Source: a virus
Virus record (IMG/VR): IMGVR_UViG_3300025168_000247
Coordinates: 1-37,159 of that record
Length of the DNA stretch: 37,159 nucleotides
Reading direction: 5' to 3' (one strand)
In this document: one piece after another, positions 8,501 to 17,273 of the stretch
Layout: each line of letters opens with the position of its first letter
How positions within the stretch are numbered: position 1 is the first letter of the stretch
The notes under the pieces: model-generated
Seen by the model: only the letters and a program-made list of their open reading frames with translations
Told to the model about the DNA's origin: nothing
The model's database searches: none
Made by a program: the position numbers and the translations under genes

Positions 8501-9224
8501 TGTGCTAAACCAAGGATATGTTTCTCTTGTTGACCATATGGGCAATGATCTTACTGTAGTAAATGCTGCTCGTGTTTCTTTTGATAAAGAGAGTGAATGG
8601 GATTATGATGAAGAAGCTCTCAAGAGAGTGACTGGACATAATTGGGCAGCAGATAGACTTCGTGGTGAGTTTAAAAAGTTATCTGATAAAGATAATAAAT
8701 TGATAAACTATCTTGCAAAGCATAAACACTGGACTCCTTTTGCTCATCCTCAGATAACACTCAGAATTAAAGCTCCCATTTCTATTCGTACACAATTCTT
8801 TAAGCATAAGCAGGGATTTGTTGAGAATGAAATTTCTAGAAGGTATGTGGACAACCCACCAGAATTTTATCTTCCACAGTGGAGAGGTAAACCGGAGGGA
8901 AGTGCAAAGCAAGGTAGTGAAGATTTTATAGCCATACCAACAGATGCAATTAGATCGTATAGTAGTGCTATGGAAGTGTGTAGATATGCATATGACCAGT
9001 TAATTAACGCCGGTGTTGCAGCAGAACAGGCTCGATTTGTTTTACCACAAGCTATGTACACCGAATGGTATTGGACAGGCTCACTTGCTGCATATGCTAG
9101 ATTCTACTCTCAGAGGTCTGACCCCCATGCACAATGGGAAATACGGAAGTACGCAGAAGCAATTGGTGAACTCATTGATCCTTTATTCCCTTCCTGTTGG
9201 AGCGTGCTGACAAACTATAAATAG
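8487..9224 (+). CDS. thyX: Flavin-dependent thymidylate synthase
   Basis: Converts dUMP to dTMP using FAD, NADPH and methylenetetrahydrofolate, completing the dUTPase-ThyX route. The signature region KHKQGFVENEISRRYVD keeps the conserved SxR end and the NE, but has KHK where most ThyX proteins have RHR. A Lys-His variant also occurs, as I recall, in SAR11-type ThyX, so activity is likely. The segment AEQARFVLPQAMYTEWYWTG matches the conserved C-terminal 'E.AR..LP' motif. Three ATG codons lie in a row at 8481, 8484 and 8487. The last gives proper spacing (6 bases) from AGGAGG at 8475-8480 and is preferred; 8481 is possible. The stop codon TAG lies inside a late promoter box. Confidence 0.93.
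   Translation: MQTIDVLNQGYVSLVDHMGNDLTVVNAARVSFDKESEWDYDEEALKRVTGHNWAADRLRGEFKKLSDKDNKLINYLAKHKHWTPFAHPQITLRIKAPISIRTQFFKHKQGFVENEISRRYVDNPPEFYLPQWRGKPEGSAKQGSEDFIAIPTDAIRSYSSAMEVCRYAYDQLINAGVAAEQARFVLPQAMYTEWYWTGSLAAYARFYSQRSDPHAQWEIRKYAEAIGELIDPLFPSCWSVLTNYK
9216..9223 (+). promoter_or_regulatory. T4-type late promoter overlapping the thyX stop
   Basis: TATAAATA, an exact match to the T4 late promoter box, lies at 9216-9223 and overlaps the thyX codons Tyr-Lys-stop. Transcription would start near 9230. That is 13 bases before the first gene of the virion/fibre block, leaving room for its AAGGAAGGAAG ribosome site. This marks the switch from early/middle genes to late genes. Confidence 0.75.
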
Positions 9225-9242
9225 TAAGGAAGGAAGCACCAT

Positions 9243-9926
9243 ATGCCAATATATTGCAATTATTTTGATATAAACTTATATCAAGGACAATCATTTTTTC
9301 TTGATTTATTTTATGCAGATGATTCTAATACTCCTATTGATCTAAATGGAAATACTTACGAGGCTAGTATGCAAGTACGACGTTCTCCATTAGTCGATCA
9401 AAAATTATTATCTCTTAGTAGTAATAACTATCCGAATGGAGTAATTGGTGGCGGTGCTACTGGGTTCTTTGTTGGTTCTTCTGGTAGAATTGGTACCGGG
9501 GGAATTTCTTTAAATTATGGTGGAGAAACTGGTGCTCTCCGGTTGGAAATTGATTATATAACAACCAGCTATATTCCTGCTGGTCGGCATTTTTATGATG
9601 TTGATGTTAAAAATAAAGAGACAAATTTTGTCGATAAGGTTGTTACTGGTACATTTGAAGTTACTGGTGAAGTCACTAGAAGTGCCGACATTACTATTCT
9701 AGAGGAAGATTCTGGTGGTGCGTCCGGGGAACCAATAGACGATGATACTGGAGCAGAAGAAGAAGACGATGGTGGAACCGGAGTTGGTACCGGTAGTACT
9801 AGCACTTCAACTATTACAGCACGAAATGCTCAATATGGTGTTCCGGAGCAGAATAGTGAAAATGAAATTGACTTAAATGTCGCAAGTGATGATGAGGGAA
9901 ACCAACCGGATCCTTATAGATATTGA
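9243..9926 (+). CDS. Tail/fibre-associated virion protein, adaptor-like
   Basis: A 227-aa protein with a beta-rich N-terminal domain (about 1-150). The pattern is 'NLYQGQSFFLDLFYADDSNTP' then IDLNG, a METQ-like strand (ASMQVRRSPL), GRHFYDVDV, and a final GTFEVTGEVTR. It resembles, by eye, small phage proteins carrying a '.G..f.l.l...D....PIDLtG' domain next to fibre genes, often baseplate or fibre adaptors. The last ~75 residues are low complexity, rich in Gly, Ser, Asp and Glu, probably a flexible linker. The start at 9243 is preceded by AAGGAAGGAAG (9226-9236) and an exact late promoter. It is the first gene of the four-gene virion block. The exact family is not identified. Confidence 0.6.
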   Translation: MPIYCNYFDINLYQGQSFFLDLFYADDSNTPIDLNGNTYEASMQVRRSPLVDQKLLSLSSNNYPNGVIGGGATGFFVGSSGRIGTGGISLNYGGETGALRLEIDYITTSYIPAGRHFYDVDVKNKETNFVDKVVTGTFEVTGEVTRSADITILEEDSGGASGEPIDDDTGAEEEDDGGTGVGTGSTSTSTITARNAQYGVPEQNSENEIDLNVASDDEGNQPDPYRY

Positions 9927-9937
9927 TATATATAGAG

Positions 9938-9945
9938 TATAAATT
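9938..9945 (+). promoter_or_regulatory. Near-consensus late promoter
   Basis: TATAAATT (one mismatch to TATAAATA, at the last base) lies 33 bases before the 1623-aa ORF. A start near 9951-9953 would give a short leader containing GGAG at 9969-9972, 5 bases before the ATG at 9978. The position between two large late genes fits, but the single mismatch and the AT-rich surroundings lower confidence. Confidence 0.45.
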
Positions 9946-9977
9946 AGAATAAATCAGATCTAATTCTTGGAGATCCC

Positions 9978-12900
9978 ATGGCACTCACTACAGCCGCATC
10001 ACAAAATTATGCTTTTGTTGAAACACTAACGTATACGTTGCGTTGCAATTATGTTTATAGTGAACCACCAATCTCACCAGTTCCCGGCCAACCCGCAGAG
10101 GGGGTAGGAGACGATCCCAAATATCCAAACGGCCGTGTTGAGGAAAAAACAGTCACATGGACAATTGGGTCGAATAGTCCGTTCACTTATGGTGAGTTTC
10201 TTGATGGATCTCCTTGGGTTCAGGATAATGGTGATCTCCACCTAATAAATGTTGATCCAGCACCAACCACAGCAAAAAATGCATGGTACGAAGATTTTAA
10301 TATTAATCAAACTGTATTAAATCCTGATTTTGGTAAGACATTTTCTCAGATGGTTGGGGCGCAGGCATGGGGTGTTGGGGATCTTACTAACTTTGACAGT
10401 ACATATAGCGCAAACGTGAACTACAGTGGTGGTGGTGCTGGAAGTTTTACTTTCCGTTGCATTCCTGATGATCGAGGAGAAGGTGGGTATGATGGAACTG
10501 AAAACTACAAATTATATTCATCCCAATATATCCCCGTCAATAATAGAAATTCCGGTACTAATAAATTTGGTAGGGGTAGTGAAGTGCATTTATACCCACA
10601 ACCATTTGATGGTCGTGGATACTTGACTGCCGGAGAAACTACAACTGAGCCCCGAGAGTGGTCTGGTCCATGTTCGATAACAAATCTTGAGGATGTTCTT
10701 GTTGATGGTGCTACTCCAGAGTTTGTTGGTGATTGTGAGACTTTTTTGCCGAATGTCGATCTGGCAGATCAGGATTGGCTTAAGAATTGGCCTGCAAGGA
10801 TGAATTGGGAGCACGCCGCATTTGAGTCATTCTCTGGTACTGACCCAGATGGAAATGCTGTTAGTGGATTTGAGGTTAGTTCAACTTCGGGTCAGTGGGA
10901 TTTGCCTGCTGGTGAAGTCTCCGAATATCCAAACGGTAAAAAATTCTATGGAACTTCTCGTGGAATTGTTCCATCAGAGGGACATGAGCAAATAGTTCGT
11001 GATACTGGACCATATACTGATAGGGATGGTGTGGTTCGTTGGAGTGGTATTTGGGATGGTTCTGATGCTGCGTCTACATTGAAAGCATATGATTTGGTAG
11101 TTTCTTCCATCTCACACTATGATCCGGCCGTTATTGATATTGCACGACAGCAGATGAGAGATCGGTATGAAGAAAGTGTTGAAAATGGGAGTCAGCTTGC
11201 GGCTGATGGTGAGTTTTGGGCTAAACCAGCAGGCAGAGCAGAAAAAGGTCTATGGGGGTTCCAGTCTGGTGGTGCCAGATATCCATTTATGGATCTCTAC
11301 GCAAGTTTAACTGTTGTTCCAGACCCGAAACAACTACCAAACTGGACAGATGAAGATGGAGTAGTACATCCGGGATTTCCAGAAAATATTGATAGTTATA
11401 GTTCCTGTTTTAGACCACCAGTAAACTGGGATCCTACCGACAGGGTGAGCATACCTTTCATGGCAGAAACACTTGATGTAGATTCGTATACCTTTGATGG
11501 TGGTAATACTCTTCGTGGTCAGGTGGGGTATCCTACTGTTGGTATGGATTCAGAAATTAATGGTACTCCACAACCAGATCAAAATTGGATATTGCGAACA
11601 ATAGATGGTGCGGGGGGCGAACCAGATATCCCAGTATATCAGACCCTTGCAAATTGGGTTTATCCCCTAAGTAAATCAGCAGCAACTGCTCCCGGCGAAG
11701 CAGATCCATATGATTTATATGGTAACATAAATTATCCAAATGCAGCATATTTGCGAATGGGTACACATAGATTATGGTTGGGTGCTTGTCACCAAGACGG
11801 AAAGGTGCAGGGATTCCAGAATTCACTGTCGGTTACTACCAGTGAATATGGTGGAACAATGGCAAATGTTTTAGAGGTGTTGGCGGCTCTTGGTTATGAT
11901 AGAAACCTTTCTCCAGAAGAACTGGAGTGGCACGCCGATAATCCTAATGTGGGCAATTATGGGAGTGGTTTTCAGGACGCACTCAAATACCTTCATGATG
12001 TTCATGTTGCTGGTCTACCAGACGATTATGATTTAAGAAAGGCATGCAGACGTGCAGTTGCCCAACAGGGAGTTGATGGAGTCGGTGGTCTGATTTCTCT
12101 AGGTAAATTTAATCAACCAAATGCTGGACATACTGATCCATATGATTGGATGCTCCTACAAGCATATCTCTGTACAGAAGATAAAAGAATTGAATATTTA
12201 CTGAAGGGTAATGTTGGATCTGGACGAAATGATACCAGAAAATTTGGAGCTGGTGATAATTTCTGTCAAGACGCAATTGATTTCTTTGGGGTGCGAGATG
12301 GGCCCGACCCCATGTATGGGGCATTCTATAATAGATGGAATTCTGTTGGTCCTAACGGAGCAGAACTGATGAGTATTAGTAATACTGATTCGTGGGGAGT
12401 GAATCGTTATTATCATAATGCCAGATTGGAAAATTTGACTGTTACCAAGGTGGATGATTATGTTTGGGAACCGGGAATACAATCACCATCACTGAACGAT
12501 GATACTGTTGTTAGATTTCCAAATATCAAAATAACTGTGGCACCACCACATGCGACCAATTGTGATGCAAATTATACTGATAATATTATCGCTATGATAC
12601 GAGCATTTAATCTCCAAGAAAGGCAGTATCAGGAAAACGGTGATCCATCCACTCAACCAATGTGTGGATTGCGGACTGATGGTAGCAATAATCCATTGAT
12701 AATATATCCCACGGACCCCCCATATGTTGATGGATATGATCGACAGCTTGCTGGTGAATTAAGCGGTGAGGTATTAGAAACTCCTTTAGATTATGTGGAG
12801 GGAGTTTGTCAGTATATTCCTGATGATGATATAATTAGTGTCAATGGACAAAAATTTAATTATTGGGGTGGCCGAGATGGTGATAGAAACTTCTATGAAT

Positions 12901-14849
12901 TGGGTGATGAGGTCGATGGTGAAGAGTGCGGTGTAGATTTCGATCCATCAGTAAAGAATAATTGGTATTACCCACATGACAGACTATATTGGACACAGAG
13001 AGATTTGAACCTTGTACAGTTCGGTAAATATAATCCAGCGGACGAGGAAGCTGGGTGCAATCAGCAGTGTCAGGGACATTTACTTGAATGGGCAAGAAAT
13101 ACTAATCCTGCTACGAGTGACTTAGCTTCAGAATCTTTGTATTGGAATACTGGCGGAAATTATAGAGCGCCAAGTCAATTTGGGCGATCAAGTCCCATTT
13201 GGGGTAATGGAGATAACTTAGGAAACTTCAGACCCGGTAGATATAAGGGCATATACCTATTGAACACTAGAAACAGGAAACTAACCCGTGTTGTTAACAA
13301 TGGCGTTGAGCACAACTATCTACATGAATGTTCCTCGTCACAACCAGATCCTGTGAGTGTGCAAACAAATAATCAGCAACAAACGGCAACATATGAGATA
13401 TTTGAAGAAACCCCATCATATCGTTCATTGTATCTAATATTGCAGGATGATATTGATTGTCAGCCAGGTGATGAACTTCAATTTTTCCCTGCCACAGTTG
13501 CTGACATCGAGGCTCGTGATGCAAACTTTGGTTCAATTAACAGTGTCACTGGTCTTGCTGGAGTTGCAGGCGAAGTGAACTACGGGTTCGTTTACCATCG
13601 AGGTATTCTTGCCTGTGGGATGGGTGCAAGAATACTGAATAACCTTGTTGATAATGATAGCAAAACCATCGATAAAATTGAAGCAGCAAAGGCATTTCCA
13701 AAGTTCTTTGAAGACATTTATATTAGTAGAGCCTCATTATTTGCAAACCCAGTAAATCGAGCTGGTGTGGACGATTATGCTAGTGGTAATTACTTTAGTA
13801 TTGGTACTCTTAACGGTAATTCTACTGGTGGTGGTGATAAGTGGGGATTCCTATGGAGAGCATTAGTAGCAGATCAGGTGGTCAGAAAGAATGGTGCGTC
13901 GGTTGCTGAGTATCATGTTCATGATGCCAATAGAATCCGTGCAGAAGGAACATTTTTAGCTGTTGGAAATCAATATCCGGGTTCCAATGTGGGCGAGGTA
14001 TTCCCAAGCAAGGAACTCTGGCCTCCTGTTCGACAGGATGCCTCTGAGTATGTGCCATACTGTCATAACCCACCAAATGTGACAGCAATACTCACTTCCG
14101 CTGAAATTGTACTATTCGGTAGTGGTAATGGTAGTGGGTTTGATCAAGAAGATGGTCAGTCAATTTCTGTAGCAGTTAATAATCTTGATACAACTGAAGA
14201 GATAGTTGGACCATCACGCGATATGGACGTAATGAAAACTATAATTGGAAAACGCGTAGAACAGCAGGGTCAGACATTGGTAGATCTTGACTGGGAAATT
14301 GCACAGACCAGTATGAGCGCAGAAGAGTATGATAATTACCGAACGTCCGAAGGAATTGTTATTGTTTCTGGTAACGGTGCGGATTCTCCTTCGAACATTA
14401 ACCGGTTTGCAAACAAATCTGGTGACCTTGATGCAAGGGGCATCGGAATTAGTTCTGCAAATAAAGATTATACAGGTAAAGTACAATCTAGTAAAGTTCC
14501 GGAAACGTCCGAACTTAATGCCGTTGGTTATACGGGACACGTTCTGCCCTACGAGAATTATGTTGAGGGTAAAGACCTCTACTGTTGGTATAAGGGAACA
14601 AATAGACCCATCAAGATGGTTAAGTTGGGCGAAATAGTTAACAATGATACCAATGACGATAAGGTTACATTGAATCTTTCGTCTGGTGATGTAGAAAATT
14701 CAATTCACTGGACTCAAGTTTGGGTGTTACCTGACACATATGAAGATGGTTCTTCACTTAAGTTTTGGCCAAAACTTTTCGGAAATGTTCCAACAAAGTT
14801 CCTTGAAAATGTTACATTTTTCTATGCAGATTCTGAAGGCGCATCGTAA
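9978..14849 (+). CDS. Very large virion/fibre-type protein (1623 aa)
   Basis: A 1623-aa beta-rich, Gly/Asn/Asp/Tyr/Trp-rich protein without collagen repeats and without a signal peptide. The N-terminus has a TLRCNYVYS segment resembling CNYMYS near the N-terminus of the 3086-aa protein two genes downstream, perhaps a shared anchoring element. Around residues 55-90, TWTIGSNSPFTYGEFLDG followed by SPWV recalls a 'W.....Y..G.F.dG..WV' pattern I associate with secreted proteins of Planctomycetota-type bacteria; this is a memory-level resemblance. The region with RRAVAQQGVDGVGG and NAGHTDPYDW looks helical, possibly a lyase-like (alpha/alpha) element. Its place between an adaptor-like protein and the collagen-like fibre suggests a tail fibre, receptor-binding or virion-bound glycan-active protein. 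Function is otherwise unknown. GGAG at 9969-9972 supports the start. Confidence 0.6.
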   Translation: MALTTAASQNYAFVETLTYTLRCNYVYSEPPISPVPGQPAEGVGDDPKYPNGRVEEKTVTWTIGSNSPFTYGEFLDGSPWVQDNGDLHLINVDPAPTTAKNAWYEDFNINQTVLNPDFGKTFSQMVGAQAWGVGDLTNFDSTYSANVNYSGGGAGSFTFRCIPDDRGEGGYDGTENYKLYSSQYIPVNNRNSGTNKFGRGSEVHLYPQPFDGRGYLTAGETTTEPREWSGPCSITNLEDVLVDGATPEFVGDCETFLPNVDLADQDWLKNWPARMNWEHAAFESFSGTDPDGNAVSGFEVSSTSGQWDLPAGEVSEYPNGKKFYGTSRGIVPSEGHEQIVRDTGPYTDRDGVVRWSGIWDGSDAASTLKAYDLVVSSISHYDPAVIDIARQQMRDRYEESVENGSQLAADGEFWAKPAGRAEKGLWGFQSGGARYPFMDLYASLTVVPDPKQLPNWTDEDGVVHPGFPENIDSYSSCFRPPVNWDPTDRVSIPFMAETLDVDSYTFDGGNTLRGQVGYPTVGMDSEINGTPQPDQNWILRTIDGAGGEPDIPVYQTLANWVYPLSKSAATAPGEADPYDLYGNINYPNAAYLRMGTHRLWLGACHQDGKVQGFQNSLSVTTSEYGGTMANVLEVLAALGYDRNLSPEELEWHADNPNVGNYGSGFQDALKYLHDVHVAGLPDDYDLRKACRRAVAQQGVDGVGGLISLGKFNQPNAGHTDPYDWMLLQAYLCTEDKRIEYLLKGNVGSGRNDTRKFGAGDNFCQDAIDFFGVRDGPDPMYGAFYNRWNSVGPNGAELMSISNTDSWGVNRYYHNARLENLTVTKVDDYVWEPGIQSPSLNDDTVVRFPNIKITVAPPHATNCDANYTDNIIAMIRAFNLQERQYQENGDPSTQPMCGLRTDGSNNPLIIYPTDPPYVDGYDRQLAGELSGEVLETPLDYVEGVCQYIPDDDIISVNGQKFNYWGGRDGDRNFYELGDEVDGEECGVDFDPSVKNNWYYPHDRLYWTQRDLNLVQFGKYNPADEEAGCNQQCQGHLLEWARNTNPATSDLASESLYWNTGGNYRAPSQFGRSSPIWGNGDNLGNFRPGRYKGIYLLNTRNRKLTRVVNNGVEHNYLHECSSSQPDPVSVQTNNQQQTATYEIFEETPSYRSLYLILQDDIDCQPGDELQFFPATVADIEARDANFGSINSVTGLAGVAGEVNYGFVYHRGILACGMGARILNNLVDNDSKTIDKIEAAKAFPKFFEDIYISRASLFANPVNRAGVDDYASGNYFSIGTLNGNSTGGGDKWGFLWRALVADQVVRKNGASVAEYHVHDANRIRAEGTFLAVGNQYPGSNVGEVFPSKELWPPVRQDASEYVPYCHNPPNVTAILTSAEIVLFGSGNGSGFDQEDGQSISVAVNNLDTTEEIVGPSRDMDVMKTIIGKRVEQQGQTLVDLDWEIAQTSMSAEEYDNYRTSEGIVIVSGNGADSPSNINRFANKSGDLDARGIGISSANKDYTGKVQSSKVPETSELNAVGYTGHVLPYENYVEGKDLYCWYKGTNRPIKMVKLGEIVNNDTNDDKVTLNLSSGDVENSIHWTQVWVLPDTYEDGSSLKFWPKLFGNVPTKFLENVTFFYADSEGAS

Positions 14850-14895
14850 CTTCTATTCGATAAAATCATACATAGTATAAGAACGGGAAACAGTT

Positions 14896-17262
14896 ATGGC
14901 CAACAATGCATGTAGAAATGGTGTCACAGTTCGAACTGGTGCTAGGGGTGGTCAGGGTCCAATGGGGCCCGGTGGACCTAGAGGAAATACCGGTGGAACT
15001 GGTCCAGAAGGAACTGGTCCTATTGGACCAACTGGTATTTCTGGACCCACTGGTACAAGCATAACTGGAGCAACTCTCTCTACAAAGGGATTCCCCGCTG
15101 ATGAATCTCACCTTATACTTTACTTCGAAAAATGGGATGGTACTGGTTATACTTTAGATGTTGGTGATGTCCGGGGACCATCTGGTCCTGCTGGTGAATT
15201 TGCTGGTAAGGGTGAAGATGGACCAACTGGTTCTACTGGTTCTACTGGTGCTACTGGTGGAGGTGTAACTGGAGCTACTGGAGCGACTGGTGCTACAGGA
15301 TTTGGTTACACTGCGGCAGGAGTGTCTGGTGATGATCATCTTTATGTTAGAGAATTACTAGCTAATGGGCTTGGTCGAACACTTGATCTAGGAAGAGTTC
15401 TTGGACCAACAGGTGGTACTGGTATTACCGGTTCCTTGGGAACTATTCCATATTTCTATGAATCTGGCACTATCAATGGTAGTACAACAGGATATTTACA
15501 ATTCCCAACATCGGCGTTGGATGCAAAAGACGATTTTGTAGTAACAATTCATGATAGGAATCTGGCATCACATAATAATGTATTAGATTTTCCTGCGGGA
15601 GAACGATTGTATGTGCGTATTGATAATGAAGATGATCCGGGGGTCTATAGTGATTTCTTAGTAACAAACCCCGGAACTAAAACCACCACATTAACAACTT
15701 CGTATTTCACTTATGACTCAGCGAATGTTGACGTATATAATTACAGCAGTGCCTTTGCTGATAAGACAAATTGTAGAGCAATGTTCTTACCACTTCCTTC
15801 TGGTACAACCGGACCTACTGGATCTGTAGGTCCAACCGGAGGTACCGGATATGGATATACTGCTGCCGGAATGTCTGGTATGACACTTGTTATGCGAGAA
15901 TATTTCGGAGAATCTTTGCTTCTTGGTAGAACCTTGGAGTTGGGAGCTATCTTCGGTGTAACTGGTGCGACTGGTCCTACTGGGTCAACGGGAGGAACTG
16001 GTAATACCGGTACTGCAATAACTGGTGGTACTGTTGTTATTGTTGATGATAACACTTCAAATCTTTGGTTATACTTCAGTACTGAGGATGGTACTGGATT
16101 CTCTTCTAATGTTGGTAATGTGCGCGGAATTTCTGGTGCTGCTGCAAACAGGGGCACAACTGGTGCAACCGGTACAACTGGTACAAATGGCGCAACTGGT
16201 GCTACTGGTGCAACTGGTGCTACAGGTGGTGTTGGTTTCCGATACACAGTAATCAGTCCGGGGTCGGCTCCATCTAGTGCTGCTCAGATGACAGAAACAG
16301 TTACTGGTATTTCACTTAATGATGTTGATGCAAATGGATTAGAAGCACAGGGATTTTTCTCTGGAGCACTCAGATCGTTTGTCCCGAATAATATTGTATC
16401 TGTATTTGGTGCTGGTAATACCGGATTTAGAATTTACAAAACAACAGAAGACAGTTTTGTGAATTCTTCGCTCGGTGGGTCTAGGTTTGATCTAGAAAAC
16501 CTTGCATTAATTTCCGGACACAATGGTGGTGTTACACATGCTGTTGGAGATGTCGTAACTGTAACCGTTTCTCTTGCGGGTGGAACAGGACAAACTGGAG
16601 CTGGAGTTACTGGGTTTGGTATATCTGGAGACACAAATCTTGTTGTCCGTGAAGTTCTTGCTGGAACGGGTGTTCTTGGTAGAACGCTTGATCTCGGTAG
16701 AGTTATTGGACCAACAGGTGGTGTTGATGGTGTAACCTATGAGTATATGTTTGGGAACAGTGGTGAAATTGCTGGTCTGAGTTCTGACAGTGGACTCGTC
16801 TTTGACGGACAATGGGAACTTCCAAAGTTAGGGAAGTATCGTGAAAAGATACATCAATTAGCTATGTCAGACATTGAGCTTCGTGAAGGAGTAAGACGAC
16901 TTCATGTTGATCCAATGAATGGTCCAGTGCAAAGATTGAATATCAATATAGACATTTCTACTGATGGGGAATCGCCTCCTACCGCAACTCCACTTCGCTT
17001 TGATTTTAGTACCAAGAGTGATAAAACAACTCCAATCAGTTGGGGCCCGGGACAGGGAGTTACAGTAATAATCGAAGTTGGTGATGTTGTTACTCCAACT
17101 TGGGATAACTCTTCTGGACTCGATCATTTCTTTAGTTCGAGACCATCATTAGAGACTAACCAAACAACCATGCTTTACGTATTGGGTTATAAAGCGGATG
17201 ATGCAACTGGAACTCCCGCAAGGTACTACATAACACACCAGAACTTTGTTGACTTGTCATAG
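14896..17262 (+). CDS. Collagen-like modular tail fibre protein
   Basis: A 788-aa protein built from collagen-type Gly-X-Y stretches (for example GPMGPGGPRGNTGGTG near residues 22-40, and TGATGATGATG runs). These alternate with two recurring non-collagen modules. Module A occurs three times (about 15298-15412, 15847-15966, 16606-16716), with a core '.G.S....L.VRE......LGRTLDLGRV.GPTGG'. Module B occurs twice (about 15061-15180 and 16018-16140), with 'ITG.T......L.LYF...DGTG....VG.VRG'. The C-terminal ~170 residues are a non-repetitive globular region (ELREGVRRLHV..., ending QNFVDLS). Collagen-like repeats are well known in phage tail fibres, where they trimerise. The start follows a weak GGGAAA site. 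A TATAAGAA box at 14874-14881 could be a degenerate late promoter. Confidence 0.8.
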   Translation: MANNACRNGVTVRTGARGGQGPMGPGGPRGNTGGTGPEGTGPIGPTGISGPTGTSITGATLSTKGFPADESHLILYFEKWDGTGYTLDVGDVRGPSGPAGEFAGKGEDGPTGSTGSTGATGGGVTGATGATGATGFGYTAAGVSGDDHLYVRELLANGLGRTLDLGRVLGPTGGTGITGSLGTIPYFYESGTINGSTTGYLQFPTSALDAKDDFVVTIHDRNLASHNNVLDFPAGERLYVRIDNEDDPGVYSDFLVTNPGTKTTTLTTSYFTYDSANVDVYNYSSAFADKTNCRAMFLPLPSGTTGPTGSVGPTGGTGYGYTAAGMSGMTLVMREYFGESLLLGRTLELGAIFGVTGATGPTGSTGGTGNTGTAITGGTVVIVDDNTSNLWLYFSTEDGTGFSSNVGNVRGISGAAANRGTTGATGTTGTNGATGATGATGATGGVGFRYTVISPGSAPSSAAQMTETVTGISLNDVDANGLEAQGFFSGALRSFVPNNIVSVFGAGNTGFRIYKTTEDSFVNSSLGGSRFDLENLALISGHNGGVTHAVGDVVTVTVSLAGGTGQTGAGVTGFGISGDTNLVVREVLAGTGVLGRTLDLGRVIGPTGGVDGVTYEYMFGNSGEIAGLSSDSGLVFDGQWELPKLGKYREKIHQLAMSDIELREGVRRLHVDPMNGPVQRLNINIDISTDGESPPTATPLRFDFSTKSDKTTPISWGPGQGVTVIIEVGDVVTPTWDNSSGLDHFFSSRPSLETNQTTMLYVLGYKADDATGTPARYYITHQNFVDLS
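15061..16716 (+). repeat. Intragenic fibre repeats: Gly-X-Y coding runs plus modules A (x3) and B (x2)
   Basis: The DNA carries many near-tandem ACTGGT/GCTACTGGT-like units coding Thr-Gly repeats (for example 15224-15300 and 16153-16230). Two types of ~35-40-residue non-collagen module recur at spaced positions: type A at about 15298-15412, 15847-15966 and 16606-16716; type B at about 15061-15180 and 16018-16140. The order B-A-A-B-A, with collagen spacers, suggests growth by duplication or recombination within the gene. Confidence 0.75.
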
Positions 17263-17273
17263 GATGTTAATTT

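Noticed and set aside
9593-9805. Minus-strand 70-aa Ser/Pro/Val-rich ORF
   Set aside because: Antisense of the low-complexity Gly/Asp/Glu tail of the adaptor-like protein; no start signals.
15741-16247. Minus-strand 168-aa ORF with Pro-Val-Ala-Pro repeats
   Set aside because: It is the antisense reading of the collagen-like Gly-Thr repeats in the fibre gene. It has no ribosome site and a repetitive composition fully explained by the plus-strand gene.
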